NCBI GenBank assembly: GCA_032433595.1
Contig: JASWJB010000183.1
Coordinates: 1-64,000 of the forward strand
From: Conoideocrella luteorostrata
Taxonomy: Eukaryota > Ascomycota > Sordariomycetes > Hypocreales > Clavicipitaceae
Length of the DNA stretch: 64,000 nucleotides
Reading direction: 5' to 3'
Position 1 is the stretch's first letter. Each line of letters opens with the position of its first letter. A model generated the notes under the pieces. It was not told the DNA's origin, ran no database searches, and saw only the letters and a program-made list of their open reading frames with translations. Shown here piece after piece: positions 48,808-59,875 of the stretch. Both the position numbers and the translations under genes were made by a program.

Positions 48808-50172
48808 CTATTGACATTGCTCACTTTTCGACCGAAGCAGACAACAAGATCCCAGTTCTCGTGCTCTTTTATTAACCCAAGCTTCTTCGACTTTATCTGC
48901 AACTTTCACCCCTGTATAACTGCCACAAAGTGTAGTGCCGATAATAAGGGGAACACTTATTATAGGCATCACAGGAGTAGCAGCGAGACCGAGGCCTGCT
49001 ACGACCGCGTTTGCCCCGAGGACACCTGTTACCCAACCTCCAGCAGGGAGGAATAACATCGGCATGATAATACAACAATCACTCGCCGCCGTGTCTGGGT
49101 CCATCAACTTCTCTTCATAAACGTTCCCAACATTATGTAAAGTCAAAGTTTGTTGCTCATGAGGGAGGACAAATGTCACCATGGGCTTGCCTCCATCATG
49201 TGTCAGCCCAACTAGTCTTAGAGGGAGCAACTCATCCGGAAAGTGAAGTGTTTCAGTAACGGCGATATGTACCAGGATGGGATAAGAATGTGAAAAGTAA
49301 CGGAGTCTTGATCATGTCTCTGCTCTGCCATACTTTGCCGAAGAGCTTTTATCGCAACGCACAAACGGTCCAGACAATCCGACTCTCCAAAGAAAATTAC
49401 TGTGCAAAGGCGTATCCCGAATTTTGGCATAGAATGCTGGATGCCACGAGGTGTCTGGATTCCAAACAAAAAAGAAGTCCTTCGCATACTGAGGCTTTGC
49501 CATCTCCATGGCGGCAAGATTGTAAACAACTTCAGCAAACCCGTTATCGCCTGCGCCGCCGGATGACTTCAAAAAGTTATCACGCCATAACTCTTCGCGA
49601 ATACGGCCCAAGGTATGGTTTGTCTTTTTGATCTCGTTGAGCATCTGCTGCATGATAACCGCAATAGCCGCCGCACTAATATTCAGCGCCCCGAGCATGA
49701 GACGCACCCCATGTACCTCTGGTACAATACCATCTGCAGCCTTCTTGACCGCGTCAGCAGCATCAGAAACTGACTTGGAGGAGGACGACACTGCTGCATT
49801 CATGGCGCCAACATTTTTCTGTACCGCGTCTGCGCAGTTCACGTGGGCATTGGCCATTCGATCATATTGATCTGCCATCTGTCTGACGCTTTGCTTAATA
49901 GTATGGTTCTTCTCAGTCCCACTGGCGAGGTAGTTGTGTGTATCATCGAAGAATCTTGGAACTTCCTTCCTGACAGAGGCCAGCAGCTTTGTCTGATTGC
50001 CTGCCGCTCTGCCCTCGTTGATATGCTTGTAGCATTGTGCACCACCTTCCACTGCAGCTTTAGCTACTTGCATGGGAATATGGGATATCTTGGCAGCAAT
50101 ATCTCTTGGGGACGGTAATGGGAGCGAAGGCGTTTCCCACTCTGCTGGAATAGTCGTTGTTAGAGACATCAT
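48808..50172 (-). pseudogene. Protein of unrecognised family with two opposite frameshifts
   Basis: From ATG 50172 the frame codes a hydrophilic, partly helical protein (HPMQ-type N-terminus, then SSSSKSVSDAADAVKKAADG). It reaches KPQYAKDFFFVWNPDTSWHP and stops at 49312, giving 286 aa. Coding-like sequence continues in another frame from about 49395 (SDCLDRLCVAIKALRQ ... FHILIPSWY). After about 49270 it returns to the first frame (LHFPDELLPLRLVGLTHDGG), ending in a Gly/Ala-rich hydrophobic segment and a stop at 48808. The likely lesions are one extra base in the A4 run at 49393-49396 (plus strand) and one missing base near 49267-49272. Sequencing error, pseudogene, or an unusual intron skipping the middle could each explain it. 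I do not recognise a named domain. Confidence 0.6.
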
Positions 50173-53100
50173 TCCTGAAGGGCTATGAGTATAGATCCAA
50201 AAGAGAAAGAAGGAAATTCCGTTCAACAGAGAACCTAGATGAATTAGAGATAATCCAAGTGTGCGAAATAATAACAGGTAGTAACTGAAAGCTGTGCTTT
50301 ATTATCTAGGATAGATATAAGGCTCTGAGGGAGGGAGCCCGCACCAAGCCTCGTTAGGCATCCTCCACGGCTCTCCAACGCTGGTTTCACGTGAGTACAT
50401 ATTTGCATCACTTATTGGATGAGCATTTCCAGATTTTGAAACAAAAACGGCAGTGCCAGCTCACCAGCATTGTTGGCTGCAGGCGTAGGTAGCCAGCCAC
50501 AGCCACGGCCCGTCGCCGCGACCCGGCGGCTCACGCGGTGGCATGGCCTCTTCTTGCATGCGACCGTATAAAAATAACATCACAATCTTAAGTCCAGAGT
50601 CAGTAAACATGTTCTTTTTTTGCGACAAGTTTCCTGATCGTCTAGTCGCGATAACCTGGGTTTTGACCGCTGAAATGCTAGTGTTGCGCCAATAATTGAT
50701 GCTCTACCACCAGCCAGTGGCGGATTATTCTTTGGCAGACACTCTAGGGCAGGTCATGGAACTTTCGAAAAGCGAATGATCCTGGCGGTCTATAATATAT
50801 GCATCACAATGGAATAATTCATGCTGACTTTGGCTACTCAAACATGGTATTGATTGAAACTGCGTGAAAAACATGGTGCAAAGCTTGTATACTGCAGGAT
50901 GCTTCCCTGAAGTTAACGACTTGCCACTACGCGAGATAATGTTGGGATGCTGGCATGGCACCTTTCGATTCAATGGAAGAAGTTGTGCGATTGCTCGATG
51001 AGGCATGCTAGTTACCAAAGTACATTGGCAACAACAGGACATCAGTCATTGCATATTTGATCAATCAGCTAAGGACCTTCTTCCGACTGACGAGCGCTGT
51101 ATGGGCAACGAGGGTGATAGCTAGATATCCAGCGACCTTCCGCCATGCCTAGAAGCGAGTTACACCATCTTTAGCCAAATAAAACACAACATACTCTACT
51201 CCGAAATGCCGCTTATTTCCCGTCCATGGGCCACAACTTTCCTCAGCTTCCCCGTGTATATGTGGTTCACGCAGTTCGAACTCTACCAAGATATTGTATT
51301 GTCTTCTGCCTAATTCAACTTGGACAGTGAGCCGCTGCGAATAGCGACGACCAACAGTGTTCTGTAGATCAATTGGCATGATACTTCTCGAGCAAATCAG
51401 CTGCTGTAGAATCTTATCATCCCCCTATGAGCCCTGTGACTTTTCGCGAAACAGGCTCTCATGGCGTCTGAGTACACGGCTACACGGCCATGAAGGACCC
51501 ATGCGGTCCTGGCACACTCTCGGAAAACAGCATCCCAAGGTGTTAAAGAAGGATTCCTTGCAAACCCCTGGCCTGTTTTGATGCTACTTCTGGACGTTCA
51601 ACTTAAGCAATAAATTGAGTTTATTCATAAGCCGTAAAAGTCCCACTTCACAGGCCATCGGGACGGGGTACGGTGTCAAATCGGAAGTCAAGTGGAGCAG
51701 AAAAGAGTGAGACAACTACAAATAATTATTACTGCCTCGTATCGGTTTTGTTTTAATTCAACCAAAGTAAAAAGAACAACAATCATAGCTCTCGTTTCTG
51801 CCAGGACGGACTCTTTGGCCTGAGGCTTCACTGTAAGCTCCTTGCCGTGGCCAGATCCTGGAGAGTACATCCTCCGAGCCACGAGGAGCTTTTGAGGTAC
51901 ATTTGAGGTGTTCATTTTTGGAACCTTGGTCCCGACACTGCAAATCTCGGAAGAACAGAACCGTATTTGTTCACTTTGGTTCCATGTAAATCATGTAAAT
52001 CAACTTGTCCTTTACTCCAGCTGTGAACATAGTAAAAATGGGACACAAGAATGGAATCATGAATAAGTGGCGGATTACTCTGCCATGTTTCAACTAACAA
52101 CAAGTGTTTAAGAAGTCCGTCTATTTCCCGGTGGACAGAATAGAACAGTATTTCTTGGAAAGTTGATCTGTCATGTCACAGATGTACCGCTAAATATTCT
52201 TTCCTTTGACGTCATGACTTGGAGTCCACGTCTCATGTCTCGGCCATGATCAAGGCTGGAATCCTCATCATTGACCCACTGCAAGGCCGACATGTAGCGG
52301 GACCGAAATCTGTCAGACGAACAAAGCTACAGCGTGATAATACATTGATAGTTAGACTCGTAATGGTGTGCTTAATGCCTAATAACAATCAACAAGGACC
52401 TTGGTATCATGCCAAAAGAGGAATACCGACACAGTGGACGACGTGTACGCGTTCTGATTCTCTCTGCGAGACATGGCTCATGCGCCTCAATCTAAACAGC
52501 AGCGCTAACGCAGGCTCACGACTTCCGCTGGCCTGCATTATACGATGTCATGGAGCTAAAGCAGCCGGGAAGGGGGAGGGGAAGGGGGGGGGGTACAAGC
52601 TGTGATGGGAAGATTACCTGTGTTGTTAAGACGGTGGGAAGTCAGATACTAGATTTCGCAGATGCTAAATTCGTCGATACGATGGCTGCAGTGTGCTGTA
52701 AGTGTGCATCAGAGGCGCGGCTGCTAGAGATGCGTCACAGCGGGTGTCATCACACATGGTCTGCGAGGGCTTTACCCAGTTTCCGAAATGCCGATGGTAA
52801 TTGTAAGCGGAAGTGGAGGATGTGCCACGTCGGTAATTGCATCGCTTGTATTTAGAGGTTCCTATGTGGTTGGCATTGTCGTGGCATCATCTCCGTGACC
52901 ACGGCAAGATGAGCTGTCGTGAGGGCAGGTGAGCCTGGAATGACGCCCAGTGCACAAAACTAAACTATCACGTACAAAGAGCCCGTGAATGCCTGCATCT
53001 TCACCGCAAGAACTGGTGGTCCTAGATAGAGGCAGAGGGAGGGGGTGTTTGAGCCAACTGGATACCCCATGAGTAATTTGGGTAGGTGAGCCATCCAGAT

Positions 53101-53368
53101 CTGTGTGGGTAGCAGTTTTCACTCCGCTGGAGGTGCGGCGATTGCATTGGATCGAATTGGATTGAAGAGTGTCGACAAGAAGGTCGGGGATCGCGTTCAC
53201 GGAACTTGCGTTGCACGAGGGTACACGAGTGAGGAAGCCTTGGATGCAGATGGTGCGAAGAGGTGCATTTGCCACGGATGGGGGTGGACTGCCAACTCAG
53301 CATTTCTAGGGCAGATGACCAAGATGGCCAAGGATGAGATGCAGGTAGGGAGGTGAGGTGACAGGAGG

Positions 53369-53426
53369 GAGGCGTGAGGCATGGAGGCATGAGGCGTGAG
53401 GCGGGAGGCGTGAGGCGTGAGGCGTC
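53369..53426. repeat. GAGGCGT minisatellite
   Basis: Imperfect tandem copies of a GAGGCGT/GAGGCAT unit, about seven to eight in number. It inflates the overlapping open frames on the minus strand. Confidence 0.8.
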
Positions 53427-53786
53427 GATGGCGGGGAGGCAGGAGCGACCTGGGGAAAGCGAGCGGTGAAGTCCGATACGTTGTAGGTCAGAAACGGAGT
53501 ACCGTTGACCACGGAACAGTAGAGACGGTGTCCCAGACAGGTAGGTCAACCTAGCACGGAAAGGAATGGCGACATTGTTCATGTAGGTTAAAAATAATAA
53601 TTCCCGTGTAGACCATTTTAAATGATTAAAATGATTTTCCTCGTGCCGTCACCGAGGGTGCCTTTAGGCATTGCGGTAACGGCCGCGGCCCGAGATGAAA
53701 AGTGTTGACACACTCTCTACTCGTACATTCACCTTAAGTACAGTACGTACTATTGACTTTGGTGTCTTACTTTATTGCTGACTGAT

Positions 53787-53802
53787 TACTCCGTACGGAG
53801 TA
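53787..53802. repeat. Perfect 16-bp palindrome of the motif family
   Basis: TACTCCGTACGGAGTA, its own reverse complement and the fullest inward form of the motif. Confidence 0.95.
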
Positions 53803-56614
53803 TTTGAATCCAAATGCCCTACCTTGGATGCTCCGGCCTCTCTCTCTCTCCCGATCTTCCTTGACTTTTCCCTTTGAAAACTTGCCGTTGATTATTTCAC
53901 TTCAGTCCCTTGTGCCGGACCGGCTCTGTGAGTGACGGTGGCAAATGACGGGCATCTTCTCTGCAAAATTGACGCCTCGCATCCTTTGCGTGCGCATCTT
54001 CAGCGACACTTCACCCCGTTGCACCGTCTTGTTCCACCGTACAGTCCCAGCCAATTTCCAGCAAAAGAAAACAGAGCCGACACATGCATGCCTCGAAAAG
54101 AAATAAAATCAATAATAATAAAGCTAAAAGATCAATTACTTCGGGTTCATATGACACGCCTGCGATTCAAGCCCGATTAGCAGCCCTCCGGCCTAAGCAG
54201 TGGGACAAGTTCGCCCGCGGTCCGCCACCATCCGCCACGCTGCAAGTCGGTGCGGCGTGCCAGCCATCTGTCTGCTGACGAAGTTCCCGGTGGCTCTGTC
54301 GGCTGGGAAGGCCGGCCGTCCAAACAAGCCATAATTGTACGGAGTATATACTCACAAAAGGGACGAAAGCGGTGAGTATTCTGTGGGGTGGTACGCCTAC
54401 ACCCTCTGGAGGCCCAGCCATGTGTCCCTGGCCGCCTGAAGACGTGCATGAAGCACCCCAAGAGGGAGCGGCGTGTACATGAGCAAATGCAACCAACGTC
54501 GCAAACGCCGGAGGCGTTCTGACGGCGTTTTTTGGGTGACTCCGGCGGACCATCCACCGTCATCGTCTGGTCCAAAGACAACAGAGCGTCATGTTAATAA
54601 TATGCCCCCCATACTTACACAGCAGCGTGCTTGTGTGCTCTTCCACAGCGGGAGGGACCTGTACGGGATCGTAGGGAATGGGGGCTGTGATGATGCGCTG
54701 TGGTGTACTCCGTAATCTGTAATTTGTAATTTGTAACACTGTCGATCTTAACTCCGCCTCAGCTGTAGTGCTGCGAGGCTGCCTCATTGCGGCTGGTCTG
54801 TCATGTCGCTCGGCATGAGACTAGAGCCGTGTTCCCCCATCTCCGTATCACTGAACCTAAAATTGCTACCAGAATGGTGATGCTCTCGTCATCTCGGTCC
54901 GACGCTGACATGACGGTGACAAATGGGAAGGTTGTGTGCAGGACGAAGGACAATAAACCGGACAAAGAAATTGCTATTGAATTTAAATTTTAAAATCAAG
55001 TGGTTTTTATTTTATTTTCTTCAATTTCACACAATATCGTCAGCATGCGGCACACATTGAGAGGGTTAATGTAACCCAAATATTGGTTTTTGCTGGTCTC
55101 GGGCCGTCGAAACTCTAGACCGTTCGACAAAACACATCACGACATTGAATATGACACTTTTCCTACACTATGGCGCCAGCCACATGACTATCTCCGACTG
55201 CGGAGAACTGGTCCATGCCGCAACATCTCATCATGGACCTCAGGTTTATTCGCGGTTCCGGTCGTACCCAAACGAAATGGGATGTTGTTCATGTTTATTG
55301 AAATTACGATGTCCACGAGGTGATGCCATATCATCAAGAGAAAATTTAAAGGTCGGCAAAGTATGCCAGAGACCTCCAGGTTCGAAAACTTTATCGCATC
55401 CTCGTGATAATCAAGCCCGCACCGATGCGGCGCCATAGTTTAGAGTAGCTACGAACTAGCCCCTACGTCGCCCGCACCTTGTTGGATCGTCCCGTTCTCG
55501 ATGTCAGCCCTATCAGCCGCAGTGGCTGAGCCTCACGTCTTGTCGCATTCATCGGAAATGGTTGCGCGTAGTGGCATGGGTGGGTGTTGTCAATCGCTCG
55601 GATAAATGTCGATGGGCATTTGTTCCCGATTGTACCTGGGCTGTTGGCATCCGATCTCGAAGTCAAGGTCCAGACCTGGAGAACCTGCTGGTTTTAAGAG
55701 TTAATGGATGCGACTATCTGTCTTGATATACCTCCGTAATATCGCCATGGCAGATATATCCAGGCATCTCAACACATCCCTTTTAAGGATGGCAGTGAGG
55801 TCATCGGATGGCGACTCTGCCTGTACCCTCGTCTTCCAGCTGGTATAGGAGTTTGTCCTGGACTATAACGTCTCAGCTCCAGTAAACAAGGCCACAGAGT
55901 CTTCCATTTACGGTAAACGATGCTGCGGCTTTTTACGCCGCATCGCATTCCCTCATTGTAGTCTCCCTATGGCCGGAAGCCTTCCTGTAAATAGCTCTCG
56001 TCCACGCGTCTTCCAACTGTGCCACGCACGTCAAAGTCAAAGCCGGAAGCACACCCAATAGAATCATGTATATCTCTGGAATCACATTTCACGCCCGACG
56101 TCTCGAGTCGCGGCCACGGCAACTCGTAGCAGCGAAGAGAATGAAGCTGATTGGCTCATCGTATCTATCGGATCCAAAGGCGAAGGTAAACGTCAGTCTC
56201 GGATCCACAAATTACCAGATCGGGCAAACGAGGTGTCAAATCCTCAACCATAGCCTGGCAAATCTCATTGCGTCTTAAAATTAATAAACATGATTTTGTA
56301 GGAAAGTAATGAAGCCACAATAAAGAAGTTGCCAGATCAATGCGACGCCTTATCTTGGATCTGCGACACGACGTAAGCTCGTCGGATTCTAGCCGATACG
56401 ACAAAGCCGAGAATGAGAATATTAGGACTGGGGCGATGGACTTGAGAGATATAAGAGATGGGGATTTCATCTTGTTTGCATATTTCGAAGCTGTTCATCA
56501 AATAGTTTTGTTATTCAAAGCATACTCTTACACTCAAAGTTATTCCTTATCCCTGACTTTGGAACAAATTGTTAATTCACTACCCTTGCAAGCATTTGAA
56601 AGACTCTACCTACG

Positions 56615-57618
56615 ATGGCTGACGACAAGGATGTCTGGATGTACAACCCATCCGTGGCTCTCGCAATACTTGGAGCAGTCGTATATGGGATATTGTTCCT
56701 GGCAATCTCGTACCAGACTTTCTTCCGCTACAGAGCCTGGTTCTTCACGGTAGTAGTTGTCGGATCTGGCGTCGAAGTAGCGGGCTATGTCCTCCGTGCA
56801 TACTCTGCCAAGAATCAGACTGTTCTTGTAAGCCTCTACCTCACAAACAAATGTACGACTTCGCCAGTAACCAAGTTTATATAGACGCCGTTCGTTCTCA
56901 CGCTCACATTCATTGTGCTCGCACCCGTCTTCATCGCCGCCGGGAACTACCTCCTCATCAGTCGACTCATACGAGCAGTCCTCCCTCCATCTCACCATCG
57001 TGTGCTGGGAATTCCGGGTAAGCGTCTCACGCCCATATTCGTCGTATGCGATGTCGTGTCCTTCATCATTCAGGGGAATGGGTCTGCGATAGCAAGCTCG
57101 GACAACTGGCAAGGTCAGAAGGAAAAAATAGGGCGGTATATCCTCATTGGTGGACTGGCATTCCAGTTGATCTCGTTTGGCTTATTTCTCTGCGTCTTTC
57201 GACGTTTCCACGTCCTGGCGAATAGGATGGCCAGACCAGAGGCACCGAAGGGGTGGCGGCAAGTTGTCCTGTCGGTGTATGTCTCGAGTATTTTGATCAT
57301 GGTATAAACCTCCCTCTCTGATGGATAGCTGCTATTGAAGAAACTGACCAAGGATAGGTCCGCTGCATTTATCGCGTGTGCGAGTTTGCAGAAGGTATGA
57401 ATGGATATGCATTCCGTACTGAGTGGTTATTCTGGGTCTTCGAAACGTTGCCCATGATCGGAGCTATCGGTATTTTCGTCATCTATCCCCCAAGTCGCTT
57501 CCTGGGTAGGAACGGTGCCGCCCTGCCCAAAGAAGTCGGATCAGGAAATTCTGTTCAGCTTTCAGCCGGGAAGAAGAGATGGTTCCACAAGAAGCGCTCA
57601 GAATCTAGCGCTGTCTGA
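56615..57618 (+). CDS. RTA1-like multi-pass membrane protein, three exons
   Basis: Model join(56615..56827,56885..57301,57358..57618), 296 aa. Introns of 57 and 56 nt are GT-AG, and their removal restores family motifs. RTA1 proteins (lipid-translocating exporter family) are seven-helix membrane proteins tied to resistance against 7-aminocholesterol, long-chain bases and some drugs. Visible hydrophobic segments begin near residues 11 (VALAILGAVVYGILFLAI), 40, 75 (VLTLTFIVLAPVFIAAGNYL), 120, 155 and 195, plus FETLPMIGAIGIFVIY near the end. The typical loop RCIYRVCEFAEGMNGY precedes EWLFWVFE. The basic C-terminus (GKKRWFHKKR) should be cytosolic. The stop lies 137 bp from that of the convergent regulator gene. 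Confidence 0.92.
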
Positions 57619-57754
57619 ACCCTGGTTGCGCACCATAAAACTGTAGACGCTTGGGAGTAACAATTCGCAGCATTGCGGTTACTGAGGTCATGGTGGCTTG
57701 ATTCGATAGGATTTCCTTATAATTGGTACAGCTTTCCGTGTTACGCCACATACA

Positions 57755-59307
57755 TCATAATATGATAGAATTTGCTATCCCACACTCGCTTCCTTCAAGT
57801 TGCAAGACTTCCGGCGACAAACCACGTTCAGTAGGGGACGTCTTCCAAAAACTCGTATCCGCCTGAAAAGTAGTCTTCAAATATCGTGCGAAAAGGAGTG
57901 GCCACTGTGCATAAGGCTGATACATCTCAGGCAGTGACTCGTATATGTTTTCGATCCATTTGATCGCCATGACGTTGCGGGCGTCATAACGATGACGAGT
58001 ATCGTTGAATGTAACTTGCGGTCCCTCCTCCCACACACATATAGTTCTGCTCATAATGCAGTCCATTAGGAGCATGTGGATAATGACGAGTCGTCCAATG
58101 TGGTTGTTTGGATTGGTAAATAATGCAAACTCCTGTGCTGATAGGCGACCAGCCTTTTCGTGGAGGAAAGAGTGTTCTCGGAAACCTGTGCCAACGTAAG
58201 TTGATCCATTATGTGATTTGGGAGCAGATCAATAGAGATCTCACATTCGTAGAGACTATTTGTAGCAGAAGTTATTACTTTTCGCATCATAGCCAAATGC
58301 TCAATCTCAACGACGCTGTTACATAATGGACCTAGTTCCTCGAGGCTCGCGCGAAATCCATCCGCGACAATTTCGTCTAAGAGTGGGAGGCGGTTTTCAT
58401 CTAAGGCTGCAACGGCCGATGCTTTTTCGATGTACAAGTCTCGCTCAAAGGTCTTGAACGCAGAATTATCCAGATCAGGTACGATATACGTCCCTACGAG
58501 AAAACCTGTACATAAAGTTAACCCCAAAAACCGAACCGAGAAAATACCTTGATATATCGTATGTAGAGTAAAGAAAACTTACATCCCCTGGTCATGGTCA
58601 GGAAATCATCAAGTCCATCGGGCATGTGGGCCGCTTGGAATGTCAATGCCAAAATAGCAGCAAAAGCAGCTTCTGTATCCGGGACAGACAACTTAGGAAT
58701 CGAGAGGAAACGGTTCAGTTTCTCAATGGCTGCTACTCTATGCTGTAGAGCAGCATGGTTGAAATCCCCAGGCGCCAATAGACTTAGATGTGAAGCACCG
58801 AGACCCAGCATCGAGTGAACTAAAAACTCGTACTAGAAGACGAAAATAATCACATTGGCATTTGCGTAATACGGATGTGGAAGTAAAGAAACGTACCTTG
58901 TGCGACATCTGCGAAATGTACTGCCAAACATGCCTCCCGCCTACGGGCAGCGGAGGAAACGCTGAGATGAGGAAATGCTGGAAGAATCGTAGATCCGTAA
59001 AGTTTATTGATCCTGGATGTGTTGATAAAGTCTGTGGTACTGAAGATGCTGCCAATACTACTTCTTGTGATGCATTCCGGGGCGCCATGCAAATCTTCAC
59101 ATACTCACAGTTGAGGTCTAGGCGCTTGCAGGGTCCGCACACAGGGCTCACCTCGTCACATTTGACCTTTCGTCTTTTACAATTAGGACAGCCGGCTCGG
59201 GATTTGGTGTGTCCTTTTCTGGGTATGGGCCGTCGTCGTTTGGTGGATTGGGTGCTTGGCGGCGGGGACGATACCTCCAATCGAGGAATTTCCTTGGGCT
59301 CCGACAT
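57755..59307 (-). CDS. Zn2Cys6 fungal transcription factor, four exons
   Basis: Model complement(join(57755..58185,58245..58505,58583..58832,58897..59307)), 450 aa. Introns are 59, 77 and 64 nt with GTGAGA, GTAAGT and GTACGT donors, and all phases agree. The binuclear cluster is complete: C40, C43, C50, C57, C60 and C67, spaced CX2CX6CX6CX2CX6C, with the basic KRRKVK between. A KRRRPIPRK stretch before it may act as a nuclear signal. The remainder resembles the Upc2-type regulator body (QYISQMSHK, then MLGLGASHLSLLAPG near the second exon start). The sterol link is only suggested by that resemblance and by the neighbouring RTA1 gene. The first intron removes the only frame break before the conserved LGLGASHL block. 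Confidence 0.9.
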
Positions 59308-59875
59308 TGAAGCTACTTGCCTTGCTGACGTTACTTCATCTCATGTGAAGGATTGAGTTTCTCGTTTAAATGTAGGGGTTGGAGATCGCTAGTGCCCGGT
59401 GTGATTTTGAGGCTGACGACAATACGCTGCCCCAATTGGCCAGGAGTAAGCTCGGGGGTACCTGTTCCGACCCTGCTGCTGCGCAATGGCAATACCGCTA
59501 CGGAGTAGTCATTATATACGAATTGCGATGCTTTAGCGGTCGCCTGTATTTACTTACAACGAAGATGGAGATGGGCCTACATCTTGGGTTGAGCTGGTAT
59601 TGCTACTAATCAGCAACGATCAAAATGATGCTGAATGATTAGTGGTATATCAATCCGGCACAAGAGACCGCATCAAAAGACTAGTTCGCATAATGACCAC
59701 GGGATAGGAAGAGATCTGGAGGCTCAACACACGTAGGCACATAGATAAAGCTCAGCGAGCTTAATACTCTACTTAGTGTAAATCTTGATGTGGCCGACTC
59801 GGTGTCGAGTCCCAGCAAGGTCTATTTTGCCATTAATTTTGTTCCTCAGCGTTGTCTTTTCTACCATAAACCTCT
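59308..59875. other. Intergenic region between the regulator and CCT5
   Basis: Holds the upstream region of the regulator gene and the 3' flank of CCT5. One copy of the palindromic motif (CTACGGAGTAG) lies near 59500. No frame of interest. Confidence 0.5.

Larger units (their letters stand above)
50173..56614. other. 6.4 kb mostly empty region
   Basis: No supported gene. Frames such as 51149-51379 (minus, 76 codons) are short and without known domains. The longest, 53022-53582 (minus), owes its length to the GAGGCGT repeat. AT islands lie near 53590-53640 and 54975-55025. The palindromic motif is absent from 45.1 to 53.5 kb, then present near 53505, 53787, 54342 and 54708. At 55450-56110 the sequence is composition-wise coding-like but has many stops. 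Confidence 0.5.

Noticed and set aside
49393..49410. 16-nt GT...AG segment that would restore frame in the frameshifted gene
   Set aside because: Far too short for a spliceosomal intron.
53022..53582. 186-codon minus-strand ORF
   Set aside because: Largely translated GAGGCGT minisatellite.
55450..56110. Possible transposase or reverse-transcriptase remnant
   Set aside because: Some coding-like stretches on the minus strand, but stops in all frames and no catalytic motif I could recognise.
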